From Metridium senile (taxonomy: Eukaryota; Cnidaria; Anthozoa; Actiniaria; Metridiidae): a DNA stretch of 64,000 bases. The notes under the pieces were generated by a model. That model had not been told where the DNA came from. It did not search any database and saw only the letters and a program-made list of their open reading frames with translations. Below are positions 53,040 to 64,000 of this stretch, piece by piece. How positions within the stretch are numbered: position 1 is the first letter of the stretch; each line of letters begins with the position of its first letter. The DNA is taken from positions 4,746,556-4,810,555 of the forward strand of contig OX459105.1 in the NCBI GenBank assembly GCA_949775045.1, in the 5' to 3' direction. Made by a program: the position numbers and the translations under genes.

Positions 53040-53222
53040 ATGTCTGTAAAAGTCTACATTCATCAGTATTACGACCATATCTATATGTCTGTAAAAGTCT
53101 GTATTCATCAGTATTACGACCCTATCTATATGTCTGTAAAAGTCTACATTCAGCAGTATTACGACCCTATCTATATGTCTGTAAAAGTCTACATTCATCA
53201 GTATTACGACCCTATCTATAGG
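53040..53222. repeat. 45-bp tandem repeat, four units, gene B flank only
   Basis: TGTCTGTAAAAGTCTACATT-type units; the gene A flank (31250) has a single copy. The 15-residue repeat peptide (SVKVYIHQYYDPIYM) is probably not a protein. Confidence 0.9.
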
Positions 53223-53939
53223 TATTTAACCATTACTATACTTGATATTTAATAAACTTTGGCCCATGCAAGCTTGGAAGTGGCGGGAAAATGATGAAAA
53301 TAGGCATAAATACACATGAGCTACAGCCCATGCAAAATGCTCAAACAATTCTGAAGATGACGATTTTGCATGGACTATAGGCCATTCAAAATACTCAAAA
53401 AAGGGGAAAATGACAATAATCGACGTGAAACATTCAGTAAAAATAATGGACCTGAAACGTCCAATTTAAAAAAAATCGACGTAATCGTGAAACGTTCAGT
53501 AAAAATCTGGGTGGAGTGTTCAGTAAAAAAAATCGACGTGATCAGTTTTTCATTTTGGTCTTGGCTTGTTGCTAGGACGTTTTTTGAAATAGGTGTATAC
53601 ATTCTACGTTGTGATCATTCACGATCGTGCACATACGATCATATACGATATTCGACCAATGAACACACGCGTTATGATTTCTATACTACAATCATGCATG
53701 TGCATATCTATTCTATAATATATAATTTATCATATAAAAAATTGTTAAAAAACTAAACATCATATGTTTAGAAATTCAAATGCATTTTGATATATTGTGT
53801 AAAATGTATCTCCATTGGTAGTCAAATTCAATAAATGCTAATGTTGTTGTTGTTAATTGCTGCTGCTGCTGCTGATGATGATTAACATCATATATATTTC
53901 AATTGGTAGCCATATCTCAATTTGGTATCCATGGAGTCA

Positions 53940-54076
53940 CTAGCCATCCTCAGAAATGGAAATATTTGCTTGAATTTCCCTCACAACTGCTAAAAATGTA
54001 GGCAGCCTGCTGATGATCTGCTCTGGTTCCCATTCACCACTACTCAAGAGCCTACTGATTTCATTACTTTTGATTT
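53940..54076 (-). CDS. KH gene B last exon, shifted acceptor
   Basis: From the acceptor ACCTATATAG the frame reads EIKSNEISRLLSSGEWEPEQ to QANISISEDG and stop. The acceptor used in gene A corresponds to 54086; using it after the CAAG-extended donor would stop after about eight foreign residues. Confidence 0.55.
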
Positions 54077-54124
54077 CTATATAGGTCTAGAAAAAAAGCA
54101 ATCAATCAATCAATCAATCAATCG

Positions 54125-54168
<44 letters not shown>

Positions 54169-54803
54169 GGCAATCAGACAATCAGGCAATCAATCAATCA
54201 GGAAAGCAAGCAATCAGGCAATCAATCAATCAGGAAAGCAAGCAATCAGGCAATCAATCAATCAGGCAATCAACAAATCAGGCAATCAATCAATCAATCA
54301 AACAGGCAATCACTCAATCAGGCAATCACTTAATCAGGCAATCACTCAATCAGGCAATCAATCAATTAGAAAAGCAATAAATGAATGAATGAATGATTGG
54401 AAAAATAAATCAAGAAGCAAGCAATCAAACAAACAAACAAGCAGCCATGCAATCATTTACCTTGCTTGACATCAAAATGTTTCCCAGCATTCAAAGGATC
54501 TGGTTCTTGCTTTTTTGATATAACAATAGTAAAGCTCTCTTCTCCTTTGTCATAGGAATAGAAACGCCGTTTACATCTTCGCTTGTAATTGATGTAAAAA
54601 TCACCAGGTAAATCATCAGGTAGTTTTATTTCACCATTTTGTATTTCAATCCTGTCTAAGTAGGTTTTCAAAATTTCCTCGTGTTTAATTTCTTCATCAA
54701 GCTCTTGACGTGTCTTTGTCGAACGTGTCGAAACTAAAGTATAATCAAAAGATATTTGTTTTTAGTCTTTAAATATAAAATCAAAGAAACAAAGAAACAA
54801 GAA

Positions 54804-54888
<85 letters not shown>

Positions 54889-57800
54889 TAGGCAGAAAAA
54901 ACGAAAAAACGAAAAAACAGACAGGTACAAAAGATAGACAGACATATATACCTGTACGGATATCCATTCGGACATCCGTTGAGCGAGATGGGATTGCGAT
55001 GTTGAATTTTGCTCTGGAAAAACGACTATCACACAGCACGTATGGTGCTGATGAATGGTCTGGTCGAACATCAATGAATTCATGGATAAATTCCTTTGTT
55101 GGCTGGTTATTTGAGTCAAAAAATATCTGAGAAGATATCATAGAAAAATGTAAATAATGAAATACATTTTAAATTAAAAGCCAGCAGTAATTAACAATGA
55201 TTGTGATGACGCTGACAATCATCAACATCATAATTATCGCAATACATCACCATGATCATGGGTTGTTATTTTTACGCAGTTACACATCCACATTAAATTT
55301 TGAATGACATAATTTACTGTGAGAAGATCTTGCTAATGTAGATATACATACCATAACTCGAATTCTACCACATGATGGTGTTAAGAATGATATATCATAT
55401 CTTGTGTGAGGAGGGATGCCCATGTATTCATTGCCTGTCAGAGCCTTCTCCAAGCCTTTAACTTCCATATTCTCAATAGTTGAATCAAAAAACATGTTCC
55501 ACCCCGTTTTTCGGTTGAGCTGTTTTTGAAAGTCGTCCGATGAGTATGTCTCTCCTTTTTCAGCTAAAAATTATGAAACAAATCAAAGTTAATGCAATAG
55601 TTGAATCAAAAAACATTTTCCAGCTGCCTGGTCTCTGGTTCAGCTGTCCTTGAAAGTCTTCCAATGAGTACGTTTGTCAAGTTAGCTAGAAACACGTTGA
55701 AATTAGTCAATCAGTGGTAACCGGATTTTCGCCCCCTGGATGTTTCACCCCCAGATGTTTCGCCCCATTTTAGGATGATTTGCCCTCATTATTATATTTA
55801 TTAGATACACAGTAATTAACATCGCAAAACAACTAGTTTTGGTAAATATGACAGTGTATTAGTAGAAATAAGCATTTTCAGCTTCTTTAAGATAAGAACA
55901 AAATTAATTTCGAAGCGTATAAAGTGGTACCAGTTAGATTAGAATTTAAGAACATGATATGTTAGCCTAACAATATCAATTTCAGTAGAACACCTTTACA
56001 TAAGAACCTATTTAGCCTAAAATTTGAAACAGGTTCTTATTTCTCTGATAGTTATTATTATATCAACATTTAGTCTGATACTGAGAATATCTACTGAAAT
56101 GGGTCATGATCACACACTGTCCAAAGGCCAGGCCGGTTTTGGCATTAAATTAATATACATTTAATACACACTTTCATTGTTTCGAAGTAGTCATTATTTA
56201 CGAGAATCTTAAAGCTGGGGAGGGTTTTGAATTCAGCAGGGAAGAGTGGGGCTGATGAATTAATTATTCATAGGTCATTATTGTAGTCACTCAATTGGAA
56301 CCAGAGGTTATTATTTGGAGCTAGAGGTTATTATTTTGATCCAGATCGAGGTTTGAAAGATACTTTGATAGATATGAAACTTAGACTTAGAATTTCTTTT
56401 TTAAAGTAAAGAAAAAATCAAATGACACCAACGAGATTCGAACCCGCAATCTTTGCCAATTCCTACACCTAACGCTGTATGCTATCTGACCAACCGATGT
56501 CAGTTTTGGTTTAAATAAAAACGAAATGTCTTTTTCTTGATACTTGTTACAAAGACATTGTTAGCATTGGTCCCATGGGACGGACAAGAAAAATAGTTTA
56601 GTTAATGGACCCTTTGGGAATTGTTAGTAAGTGGTTTTCCTTCGAAAACAATGAGAATGTGTATTAAATGGGATAATGGCCTCGCTTCTCGGCTTATTGC
56701 AAATAATGACCTCGCGTTGCGCGCTCGGTCATTATTTTCAATAAGCCTCGGAGCTCATCCATTATCCTATACAAAATACATATAATTATAAAAATAAGAA
56801 CCTGTTTAAGAACCTAAATAGCCAAAAACTCCTCTAAGCACTATTTATATAAGGGACTGTTTAGGCTAATTTGGAAAAACCTAGCATATGAGCGGGTAAA
56901 GCCAGCCAGATTATAAATTGAACCAACCTTCATCAACGTTTCCTGTAATGAGAAAATGTCCAAAACGAATCCAAAAGTCACACTTTTTGAATGTACTACT
57001 ATCATCTGTGGTTACGGTTGTCTGTATTTTTTGCAGTACTTTGGTCACATGGTTATTCAAATAATTCATGATTACTTCACCATTGTCTATCTGGAGATAT
57101 AGAAATAAAGTGGATTATACACCGAATCGAAATATGGCGTTTAATTTGACTGACTAGCCTCTCATACATGTGAAAACGCCATTATGTTTCAACGCAAACA
57201 CGAGGCTAGTAAGTAGTTAGTAAAGAACAATAGTTATTAGAATTGGACGCCATATTTCGATTCGGTGTATAAGTGATACATTCGGTCTAATGATAGCGAT
57301 ATAAACGTTATAAATTGCCAGAATCGAATAAAGATGAGAAACATATTAACTAGTTTATAGATATTTAGTCTTTTTTGCAGACCAATTGTTTGTCGCCGTT
57401 AATATGAGTCATGGGATAACGACTAAACTTTAGGGGTTAGAGACTGAAGTGAGTCAGTTTTTTATCGGCAAATACATGCAGGTACGCGCTGGCTGTTCAA
57501 TGAACAAGAAATTTTAAATACTGTAGTATGAAGAAATTTCGAGTTCATTGAACAGTCAGCAAGTGACTGTAAATTCCTAAAAAAAGGACAAACGAAAACT
57601 CTTTTAATATCAAAATTAGTTCTACCTCATCTTCCTGGTCTTCATCAACTTTGTCGATCTTGTAATAATCACCATTTTGAGTCCAATAAGTTTTTAGACA
57701 GTCAATTGGTTCAAGTCTGTAGTTACATTCTGGGCCAGTACTATCAAGAACATTAAATTTATCAACTCTAAACTTCTTCTGCATGACATTTTGGTAATGT

Positions 57801-58320
57801 GCATCCAACTGAAAAAAATAAACATAAAGATAACTAAACGATACCAAACACCTGACTTTGACCTAAAAGATACGTTGAGCACCACGCCCAACAATAAAAG
57901 GGATCCCCCCAGATACAACCTTCACCATATGGCTATGATTTCTTTTGTCAATTTCTAATCAGTGAATTATTGATTAGTTTTATATAATATATGAATAGCA
58001 ATGTAGACTACACGCACACACATCATATCACACACACAACTATCTGTAAATTAAACCATCTTTACAGTAGTATCTAGTATGTATTAACTCTACTATCTTT
58101 GAGAAAATGTGTATATACTTACTGCATAGGTTTTCAACTTCTTTATTGCTTTCTTGCATTGATCAACATCCCCATCAACATAGATTGCATCATCAATGAC
58201 TTCAATGACAGCTCCAGTGTCCCTTATAAACCTTGGTATGTTAGCATGTTCCTTGCCTATAACGAAAGCAATGTACTTCTCAGGGATACCAACTTTTGTC
58301 ATTCCTTCAGTGCTTTTCAC
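53940..58320 (-). CDS. KH-domain protein, tandem copy B (5' part missing)
   Basis: Seven exons, 5' to 3': 58320-58123, 57808-57626, 57090-56928, 55563-55352, 55126-54952, 54733-54461, and 54076-53940 (or 54086-53940). With the shorter last exon they form 446 codons plus stop. The order and phases equal copy A exons 5-11. The upstream KH exon, both micro-exons and the N-terminal exon are absent; upstream sequence matches the gene A intron to a (CAGA)n run at 58685-58711, where a retrotransposon starts. The missing exons may lie beyond 64000 or be lost, so the copy may be non-functional. All seven exons are nevertheless open with intact splice sites, except for the altered last junction. Donor at exon 54461 has an extra CAAG. 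Confidence 0.75.
54095..54450. repeat. (AATC)n with AGGC variants, gene B
   Basis: Counterpart of 32690-33120. Confidence 0.93.
54461..54733 (-). CDS. KH gene B exon 6 (of seven)
   Basis: Encodes STRSTKTRQELDEEIKHEE to KRRFYSYDKGEESFTIVISK and HFDVKQ. Four nucleotides longer than copy A because CAAG is duplicated at the 3' splice edge. Confidence 0.82.
54800..54895. repeat. (AGGC)n microsatellite
   Basis: About 22 units in the gene B intron. Confidence 0.97.
54952..55126 (-). CDS. KH gene B exon 5
   Basis: IFFDSNNQPTKEFIHEFID to RAKFNIAIPSRSTDVRMDI, RT. One codon shorter than copy A. Confidence 0.85.
55352..55563 (-). CDS. KH gene B exon 4
   Basis: EKGETYSSDDFQKQLNRKTG, WNMFFDS, GNEYMGIPPHTRYDISFLTP, SCGRIRVM. 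212 nt as in copy A. A decayed second copy of its 5' part appears at 55590-55670. Confidence 0.86.
55564..56927 (-). other. Gene B intron with foldback fragments
   Basis: TTCGCCCCCTGGATGTTTC-type fragment (55720-55790). ATAAGAACCT / AGGTTCTTAT pieces at 55950-56050 and 56800-56880. A tRNA-like stretch (56420-56500). A hairpin of GGATAATGGCCTCG type (56670-56766). Confidence 0.45.
56420..56500 (-). other. tRNA-like sequence
   Basis: On the minus strand GACATCG and TGGTGTC can form a 7-bp acceptor stem, with TGGTCAGATAGCATA (box A) and GGGTTCGAATCTC (box B). The anticodon arm is unclear. SINE head or tRNA pseudogene more likely than a working tRNA. Confidence 0.42.
56928..57090 (-). CDS. KH gene B exon 3
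   Basis: IDNGEVIMNYLNNHVTKVLQ, KIQTTVTTDDSSTFKKCDFW, IRFGHFLITGNVDE. Same length and phase as copy A. Confidence 0.85.
57115..57272. mobile_element. MITE with TTATACACCGAATCGAAAT ends
   Basis: TTATACACCGAATCGAAATA and TATTTCGATTCGGTGTATAA are inverted. Gene B only. Confidence 0.8.
57626..57808 (-). CDS. KH gene B exon 2
   Basis: LDAHYQNVMQKKFRVDKFNV, LDSTGPECNYRLEPIDCLKT, YWTQNGDYYKIDKVDED, QEDE. Acceptor TTTTTTCAG, donor GTAGAA. Confidence 0.86.
58123..58320 (-). CDS. KH gene B exon 1 in window: KH domain
   Basis: TKVGIPEKYIAFVIGKEHAN, IPRFIRDTGAVIEVIDDAIY, VDGDVDQCKKAIKKLKTYA. The first 17 codons match copy A almost base for base; the ligand-facing and helical parts differ strongly. G-K-E-H loop as in copy A. 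Confidence 0.9.
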
Positions 58321-58683
58321 CTTAAAAATAATAATAATAAATAAATGTATAACAAAAACTAACACAAGTAGGTTTGTAATCATTTTAATCTTATTCGTGA
58401 CATTTCGACGCTATCCAAAGTTATTTCAAGAGAAAATTAGTATTCAAAAATCAAAAGTTTTATACAGTAATAATGGTCCCATATTGAAACATCGAGCATA
58501 GGATTAAAATGATCACAAACCTACTTGCGCTAGTTTTTGTTATACATATAACGACTAAAGCCACTTTAATCAATAAATTAATGATTAATAAAAACTAATT
58601 TGAAAAGAGTAGGAAACTAGTATCAAAATAGGCATTTTAACAAAATCCTTACTTTTTACCATAAAAACTATTATCCAAGCCGA

Positions 58684-58714
<31 letters not shown>

Positions 58715-58731
58715 ACCACGTCCGCATCTGA

Positions 58732-59694
58732 AAGCTCTCCGTGACGATCCCAAAGCCCCGCTCACGCTTCACCGAAACCATCAGAAAATCATTAGCCACT
58801 GAACGGCCCAACAACCTTTCACCAGACGAACTTGAAGAACTCACCGCTACAACTCTCAGCTCCGCAGTCGCTGAAGCTTGCCCACCGAAAACTTCCGATG
58901 ACCCAGAGTGGTACACCGAAGATTTCCGCGAAAAAATCAACGCAGTAATCATAGAAAAAGATCCGAAGAAGCGGAAAATCATCGTGAAAGAAATGCACAA
59001 GCTCCGCCAGCGTCTGAAGTCAGGTTTTTACAAAAAACGCGCGTTGATGCTCAACGCTGCAGCAGAAAACCGACGTGTTGAAGAAGAGTTCCGTATCATG
59101 CGTGAGGTGAAAATGGTGAAAAAGAGCTCAAGACTGGTGTGTCCTCCGGAAAAACTACGGAAACACTTTGAAAAACACTCCAAAAACCGAGATGTTGAAC
59201 CTCAACCGGAAATTGAAAACCCCGATTACCACCCACATGTTCTCCCCGAACATCCTATTCGCGTTGACGATTCTGAACCATCACAAGACGAAGTCGCTGG
59301 TGCCATCAGCCAGCTCAAAAACAACAAAGCTATCGGTACCGATGGACTGGCAGCCGAGTTGCTGAAATACAACGACAGCACCGAACTTCTCAAACTCATC
59401 ACCAAACTTTTGGTCGATGTTTGGAATGGTGGTGATATCCCCACGAGCTGGAGTCAATCTCGCGTGAAGTGTCTATACAAAAACAAGGGCCACGCATCAG
59501 ATCCAAGTAAATACCGTGGGCTGAGTATCAACTCCCTTTTGAACAAAGTTCTGGTGATCATATGCCTCGGTCGTCTTAAATCCACCTACGAAACAAACAT
59601 CATGCCAGCGCAATACGGTTTCCGATCAGGTGTTGGAACTGTCGACGGTATCTACGTCGCTAAAAAACTCATCAACTCCACCTCCGGATACCTA
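58732..59694 (+). pseudogene. Reverse transcriptase, N-terminal part
   Basis: Open frame with RFTETIRKSLATERPNNLS, then DEVAGAISQLKNNKAIGTDG (the RT '0/1' region), SRVKCLYKNKGHASDPSKYRG, and PAQYGFRSGVGTVDGIYVAK. It stops where the 2.76-kb element begins, after SGYL. Confidence 0.85.
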
Positions 59695-62048
59695 GACGGG
59701 CAACCCTAAAACGCGGAACGGCGGAACGACGGAATGGCGGAATATTCTAAAACGCGGAACGGCGGAATATTCTAAAACGCGGAATTTTAAAAATAGAAAA
59801 AAATAAATAAACGGAAAAAAAATGTAAAAAAAAGTATTAAAAAAAAAGAATGAATTAAAAAGAAGACTGAAAAAAGAATAAATAAAAAGAATAAATCTAA
59901 TAAGAATGACAATAAGAAAAGATATAAGAAACGATACATCAGGAGAAATATTCAAAATTTACACTATGGCCAGAGAGTCTCAAATCCCTATGACGTGCTT
60001 AGAACATACTTCTCTTAGTTTTTATACTCTAAGTTTTTTAATAAGTTGAAATGGAAAACTATAGGGGGAATGTTAGAAATTTAATATTATTATTATTAGT
60101 AGTAGTATTAGTATTATTGTATAGTGTACATCGTGTGTGATGAACAGCCGTTCGTTCCGCGTTTTAGAATATTCCGCCGGAATATCCTAAAACGCGGAAT
60201 TAAAAAAAAAAAGAGCAAAGAAAATATAAAAAATATAGAATGAATAAAATAATTAATAAAAAGAATATTGAATAAAAAGAATTATAAGAATAAGAATGAC
60301 AAAACTGAAATGAAAAAAGAATAAATAAAAATAACATTAAATAAAAAGAATAATACTAATGACAATTACAAAAAGAATGTATATCTCAGGAGAAATATTC
60401 AAAGTGCTCAATGTACAATGTGTTCTATGTCTTAGAATAGAATGGTTGAAAATTTTGCAACAAACAAATATAGTCGAAAAGAAACGATATATTTTTGTCT
60501 TATGTATTGGTATGATTATAGTATCAACCAAGAGATACATCAGATGAAAACCACATCGACATCATTCATATTGTTCTGAATACTTAGACGAAAATATAAT
60601 TCCTAATTCGCTATGGTTTAGTTCAAGATTTACACTATGGCCAGAGAATCTCAAATCCCTATGACGTGCTTAGAACATACTTCTCTTTTTAGTTTTTAAA
60701 AAAAGTTGAAATGGAAAACTATAGGGGGGATGTTAGAGAGTGAAATTTAATATTAGTAGTATTAGTAGTATAAGTAGTATTAGTAGTATTAGTAGTATTA
60801 GTAGCAGTAGTATTATTGTATAGTTTACATATGCATCGTGTGTGATGAACGCCGTTCGTTCCGCGTTTTAGAATATTCCGCCGGAATATCCTAAAACGCG
60901 GAATTTAAAAAAAAGAGCAAAGAAAATATAAAAAATATAGAATGAATAAAAGAATGAATAAAAAGAATATTGAATAAAAAGAATTATAAGAATAAGAATG
61001 ACAGTAAGAATATATTTTCTCAATAATTGTGAATTTGATTGTGTATCCATTATTTATGATGGTGTACATGTGTGTGTATCATCAGGGGAAGACTACTGGC
61101 AGTTTGTGGTTCAGTACATGCTCACTATATTAACTATATAATTTATAAAGTATATAAACTCAATATCACATAACAAGACGCAAGCTACTTTTTTAATATG
61201 AAATGATTCATCGGAAACCGCAAGTTTGGAATATTTGTGGGGGATTAAGGATCAACGAGGTGTGAAGCTTTGCTTAATTCTCAATCATGATTGTTCTTTT
61301 GTCTGTCAACATGTTATCATTAAAGCCTCTCACATACCCTCATTCACCGCCATGTTGATTCCGATCAAATAATGGTTAATTTAGCACATTTTACTGATAT
61401 ATACATACCCATTTGTAAAAGTCCTTTCCGTCCTTTTTACGTAATTGTACAATTTTTTCAAAATTTATTCACATTTTATATCATTTTCAATGAGATTTTT
61501 AAGAAATAAAGTATTATTATTATGTTGAGAACTTTAAACTGACTGATTATTTGTGATTATTACTCGCATAGATGTTTATAGTTTTATACCATTACAACAA
61601 CTTTACTACTTTACTACTTAACTATTATTATTCTCATTCTCATTCTTATTCTTATACCTTTCTTATTCAATATGTGAGTATATAGTGAGTTTGTATAGTT
61701 TATATCATTTAGTTAATATAGTGAGCATGTACTGAACCACAAACTGCCAGTAGTCTTCCCCTGATGATACACACACATGTACACCATCATAAATAATGGA
61801 TACACAATCAAATTCACAATTATTGAGAAAATATATTCTTACTGTCATTCTTATTCTTATAATTCTTTTTATTCAATATTCTTTTCATTTATTCTTTTAT
61901 TAATTCTATATTTTTTATATTTTCTTTGCTCTTTTTTTTTTTAATTCCGCGTTTTAGGATATTCCGGCGGAATATTCTAAAACGCGGAACGAACGGCTGT
62001 TCATCACACACGGTGTACACTATACAATAATACTAATACTAATACTAA

Positions 62049-62080
<32 letters not shown>

Positions 62081-62457
62081 ATAATAATATATATTAAATT
62101 TCTAACATTCCCCCTATAGTTTTCCATTTCAAATTAATTATTAAAAAAACTGTTCTAAGCACGTCATAGGGATTTGAGACTCTCTGGCCATAGTGTAAAT
62201 TTTGAATATTTCTCCTGATGTATCGTTTCTTATATCTTTTCTTATTGTCATTCTTATTAGATTTATTCTTTTCATTTATTCTTTTTTCAGTCTTCTTTTT
62301 AATTCATTCTTTTTTTTCATACTTTTTTTACATTTTTCTTTTCGTTTATTTATTTTTTTCTATTTTTAAAATTCCGCGTTTTAGAATATTCCGCCGTTCC
62401 GCGTTTTAGAATATTCCGCCATTCCGTCGTTCCGCCGTTCCGCGTTTTAGGGTTGCC
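59695..62457. mobile_element. 2.76-kb palindromic element with GGGCAACCCTAAAACGCGG ends
   Basis: Inverted ends GGGCAACCCTAAAACGCGG / CCGCGTTTTAGGGTTGCCC, with CTA (or CCTA) on both sides as target duplication. The left end carries three extra bases (GAC). The arms run ~1.3-1.7 kb towards an axis near 61420, and the left arm holds an extra copy of a unit containing ATTCCGCCGGAATAT. No coding frame. Confidence 0.8.
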
Positions 62458-62820
62458 CTACCAAACGCATGTTTCGTCGACCTCCGAGCGGCATTTGACC
62501 ACATAAACCGACCTCTCCTGTTCAAAATCCTCCGTCTACGCACAGGTGCCAACCGAATCATTGATATTCTCGAGAAAAACTACCAAAACACCACTGGTTA
62601 TATCTCTGATACGAAGAAAACCGATGAACTTCGAATTGAATGCGGTGTCCGACAAGGCGCAATCGAAAGTCCATGCATTTTCAACATCTTCATGGACACA
62701 ATCCTCCGAATTGTCTTGGCCGATGTCGACATAAAAGTACCGAATTGCGGCATCGAGTATGAATACCGTGTTAACATGTGTAGCACCGACCGAAGTCAAC
62801 GCAACATTGCTCCACCATCC
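62458..62820 (+). pseudogene. Reverse transcriptase, middle part
   Basis: The frame resumes LPNACFVDLRAAFDHINRPL (motif A), then LRIECGVRQGAIESPCIFNI (motif B), through to NIAPPS. Confidence 0.85.
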
Positions 62821-63446
62821 ATGAGCTATAGGATACATGACATTTATGTACGATAGTACTGGGGATATTAACAGATCGTTGTAGAATTTACTAACTACTT
62901 TACTTTACTAGCAAATGTCAATTAATAAACCACAATATAGGGTTTGTAATATCTGCTTTATGACCTCATGTGTTGTATTACGCTTTGGCGAAGTCCAAAA
63001 CCCCGATAACTAGATAAAACATTTGAAATCCCGAACGACAACAACCCGCTGATTCTCAAACATGTCAAACGACTTTGATACTCAGGCTACTTTGACCCAG
63101 CGGCAGCTAAGTTTGTTTGTCACGCAATTAAGCTAGATTCGCCCACCGTACGTAACAAACAAGCTTAGCTACCGAGCCTGGGTCAAAGTCGTTTGACATG
63201 TTTGAGAATCAGCGGGTTGTTGTCGTTCGGGATTTCAAATGTTTTATCTAGTTATCGGGGTTTTGGACTTCGCCAAAGCGTTATACAACACATGAGGTCT
63301 TAAAGCAGATATTACAAACCCTATATTGTGGTTTATTGATAGACATTTGCTAGTAAAGTAATTTTCATTTGTTAGTAAATTCTACAACGATCTGTTAATA
63401 TCCCCAGTAGTATCGTACATAAATGTCATGTATCCTATAGCTCATG
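62821..63446. mobile_element. 626-bp palindromic element with 8-bp target duplication
   Basis: CACCATCC occurs at 62813-62820 and 63447-63454. Between them ATGAGCTATAGGATACATGA and its complement form the ends of a near-complete palindrome. An 8-bp duplication fits hAT or P-type transposition; the ends do not decide. Confidence 0.82.
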
Positions 63447-63454
63447 CACCATCC

Positions 63455-64000
63455 GGCAAAAACAAGATCAAATTGATTCTATACGCCGACGATATAGTGT
63501 TTTTCTGTCGAAATGACGATGATCTCCAACAGGTTTTGAATATCATGAACTCGGTTTTTTCTCGCTTTGGCCTGAAAATTGCTGAGGACAAAACTCAAAC
63601 CATGATTTTTCATGCTGATGAAGAAATTCTCTCCAAACCATCCATCGTCAAACTAAACGGTGAAGACATCGAAAATGTCAGAAAATTCCGATATCTCGGC
63701 TGCCACCTCACAAACACCGCTGTACACGCACCACTAGCTGAGAAAATCTCATCCGCTTGGAGTAAATGGACTGAACTCAAACACATCCTATGCGATCGTG
63801 AAATCCAACTCTGGATTCGTGTCAAAATCCTCGAATCGACAGTCCGAGCTCGACTCCTCTACGCAGTCCAAATCGAACTCCTCAACACGGCTGAAAAGCG
63901 AAAATTAGACTCCATCTGGCACCAATTCCTCCGGAAAATGGTCAAAGGCGGTTTTGCCCGCAAACATGCACCACCGAAAGAGACCAAAAACCAAAAACGT
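63455..64000 (+). pseudogene. Reverse transcriptase, C-terminal part
   Basis: GKNKIKLILYADDIVFFCRN (motif C, catalytic YADD), LKIAEDKTQTMIF, NVRKFRYLGCHL, then a helical thumb (WIRVKILESTVRARLLYAV) to the window end, still open. Confidence 0.88.

Larger units (their letters stand above)
58711..64000 (+). mobile_element. Non-LTR retrotransposon, 5' truncated, broken by two foldback elements, running off the window
   Basis: Begins abruptly after (CAGA)n with frame-shifted linker codons and has no endonuclease before the reverse transcriptase. Its reading frame is GC-richer than surrounding DNA. Reverse transcriptase segments are listed separately. This is not the CR1-like lineage of 40-45 kb; FRYLGCHL and a C-terminal extension beyond YADD suggest an R2/NeSL/RTE-like clade, not resolved. 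Confidence 0.75.

Overview
The window is AT-rich animal DNA with small exons in long introns, exact GT/AG splice sites, CR1-like LINEs and a very dense load of palindromic (foldback) DNA elements and simple repeats. No bacterial features are present. I infer an early-branching marine metazoan, most likely a cnidarian; no species marker is present.

Left part (222-29087, + strand): 18 exons of one gene that starts before the window. All splice phases close exactly, giving 1208 visible residues. Residues 1-736 are an NFX1-type (ZNFX1-like) superfamily 1 RNA helicase core with all the main motifs. ZNFX1 would then continue into NFX1 zinc fingers. This gene instead runs through a short linker into an exon encoding a RHIM-like amyloid motif (MQVGDNNSM, residues 775-783), then a 420-residue Ser/Thr/Pro/Glu-rich tail of nested repeats. 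RHIMs mediate RIPK1/RIPK3/ZBP1/TRIF signalling; a ZNFX1-like helicase carrying one suggests an RNA sensor that seeds an amyloid signal directly. This is the main discovery candidate.

Middle and right (32533-58320, - strand, tail-to-tail with the helicase): two tandem paralogues of a KH-domain protein. Copy A (32533-50465) is complete from a plausible ATG to stop (11 exons, 603 aa). Copy B (53940-58320) holds the last seven exons; its 5' part is missing in the window, where a non-LTR retrotransposon lies. The ~300-residue region after the KH domains is conserved between copies but I do not recognise it. The copies differ mostly by amino-acid replacements, and one KH exon has diverged more than its adjacent intron.

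Mobile DNA: an intact-looking 1074-aa CR1-like LINE ORF (41211-44435) sits inside an older CR1-like element in a copy A intron. At the right edge a different reverse transcriptase ORF (58732 to past 64000) is broken by two palindromic elements (2.76 kb and 0.63 kb); removing each with one target duplication re-opens the frame. Introns hold many foldback elements (TA, TTAA, TTA and 9-bp target duplications), tRNA-like SINE sequences, and satellites, the largest being a 4.4-kb minisatellite at 330-4700 that looks grown from the terminal repeat of a foldback element.
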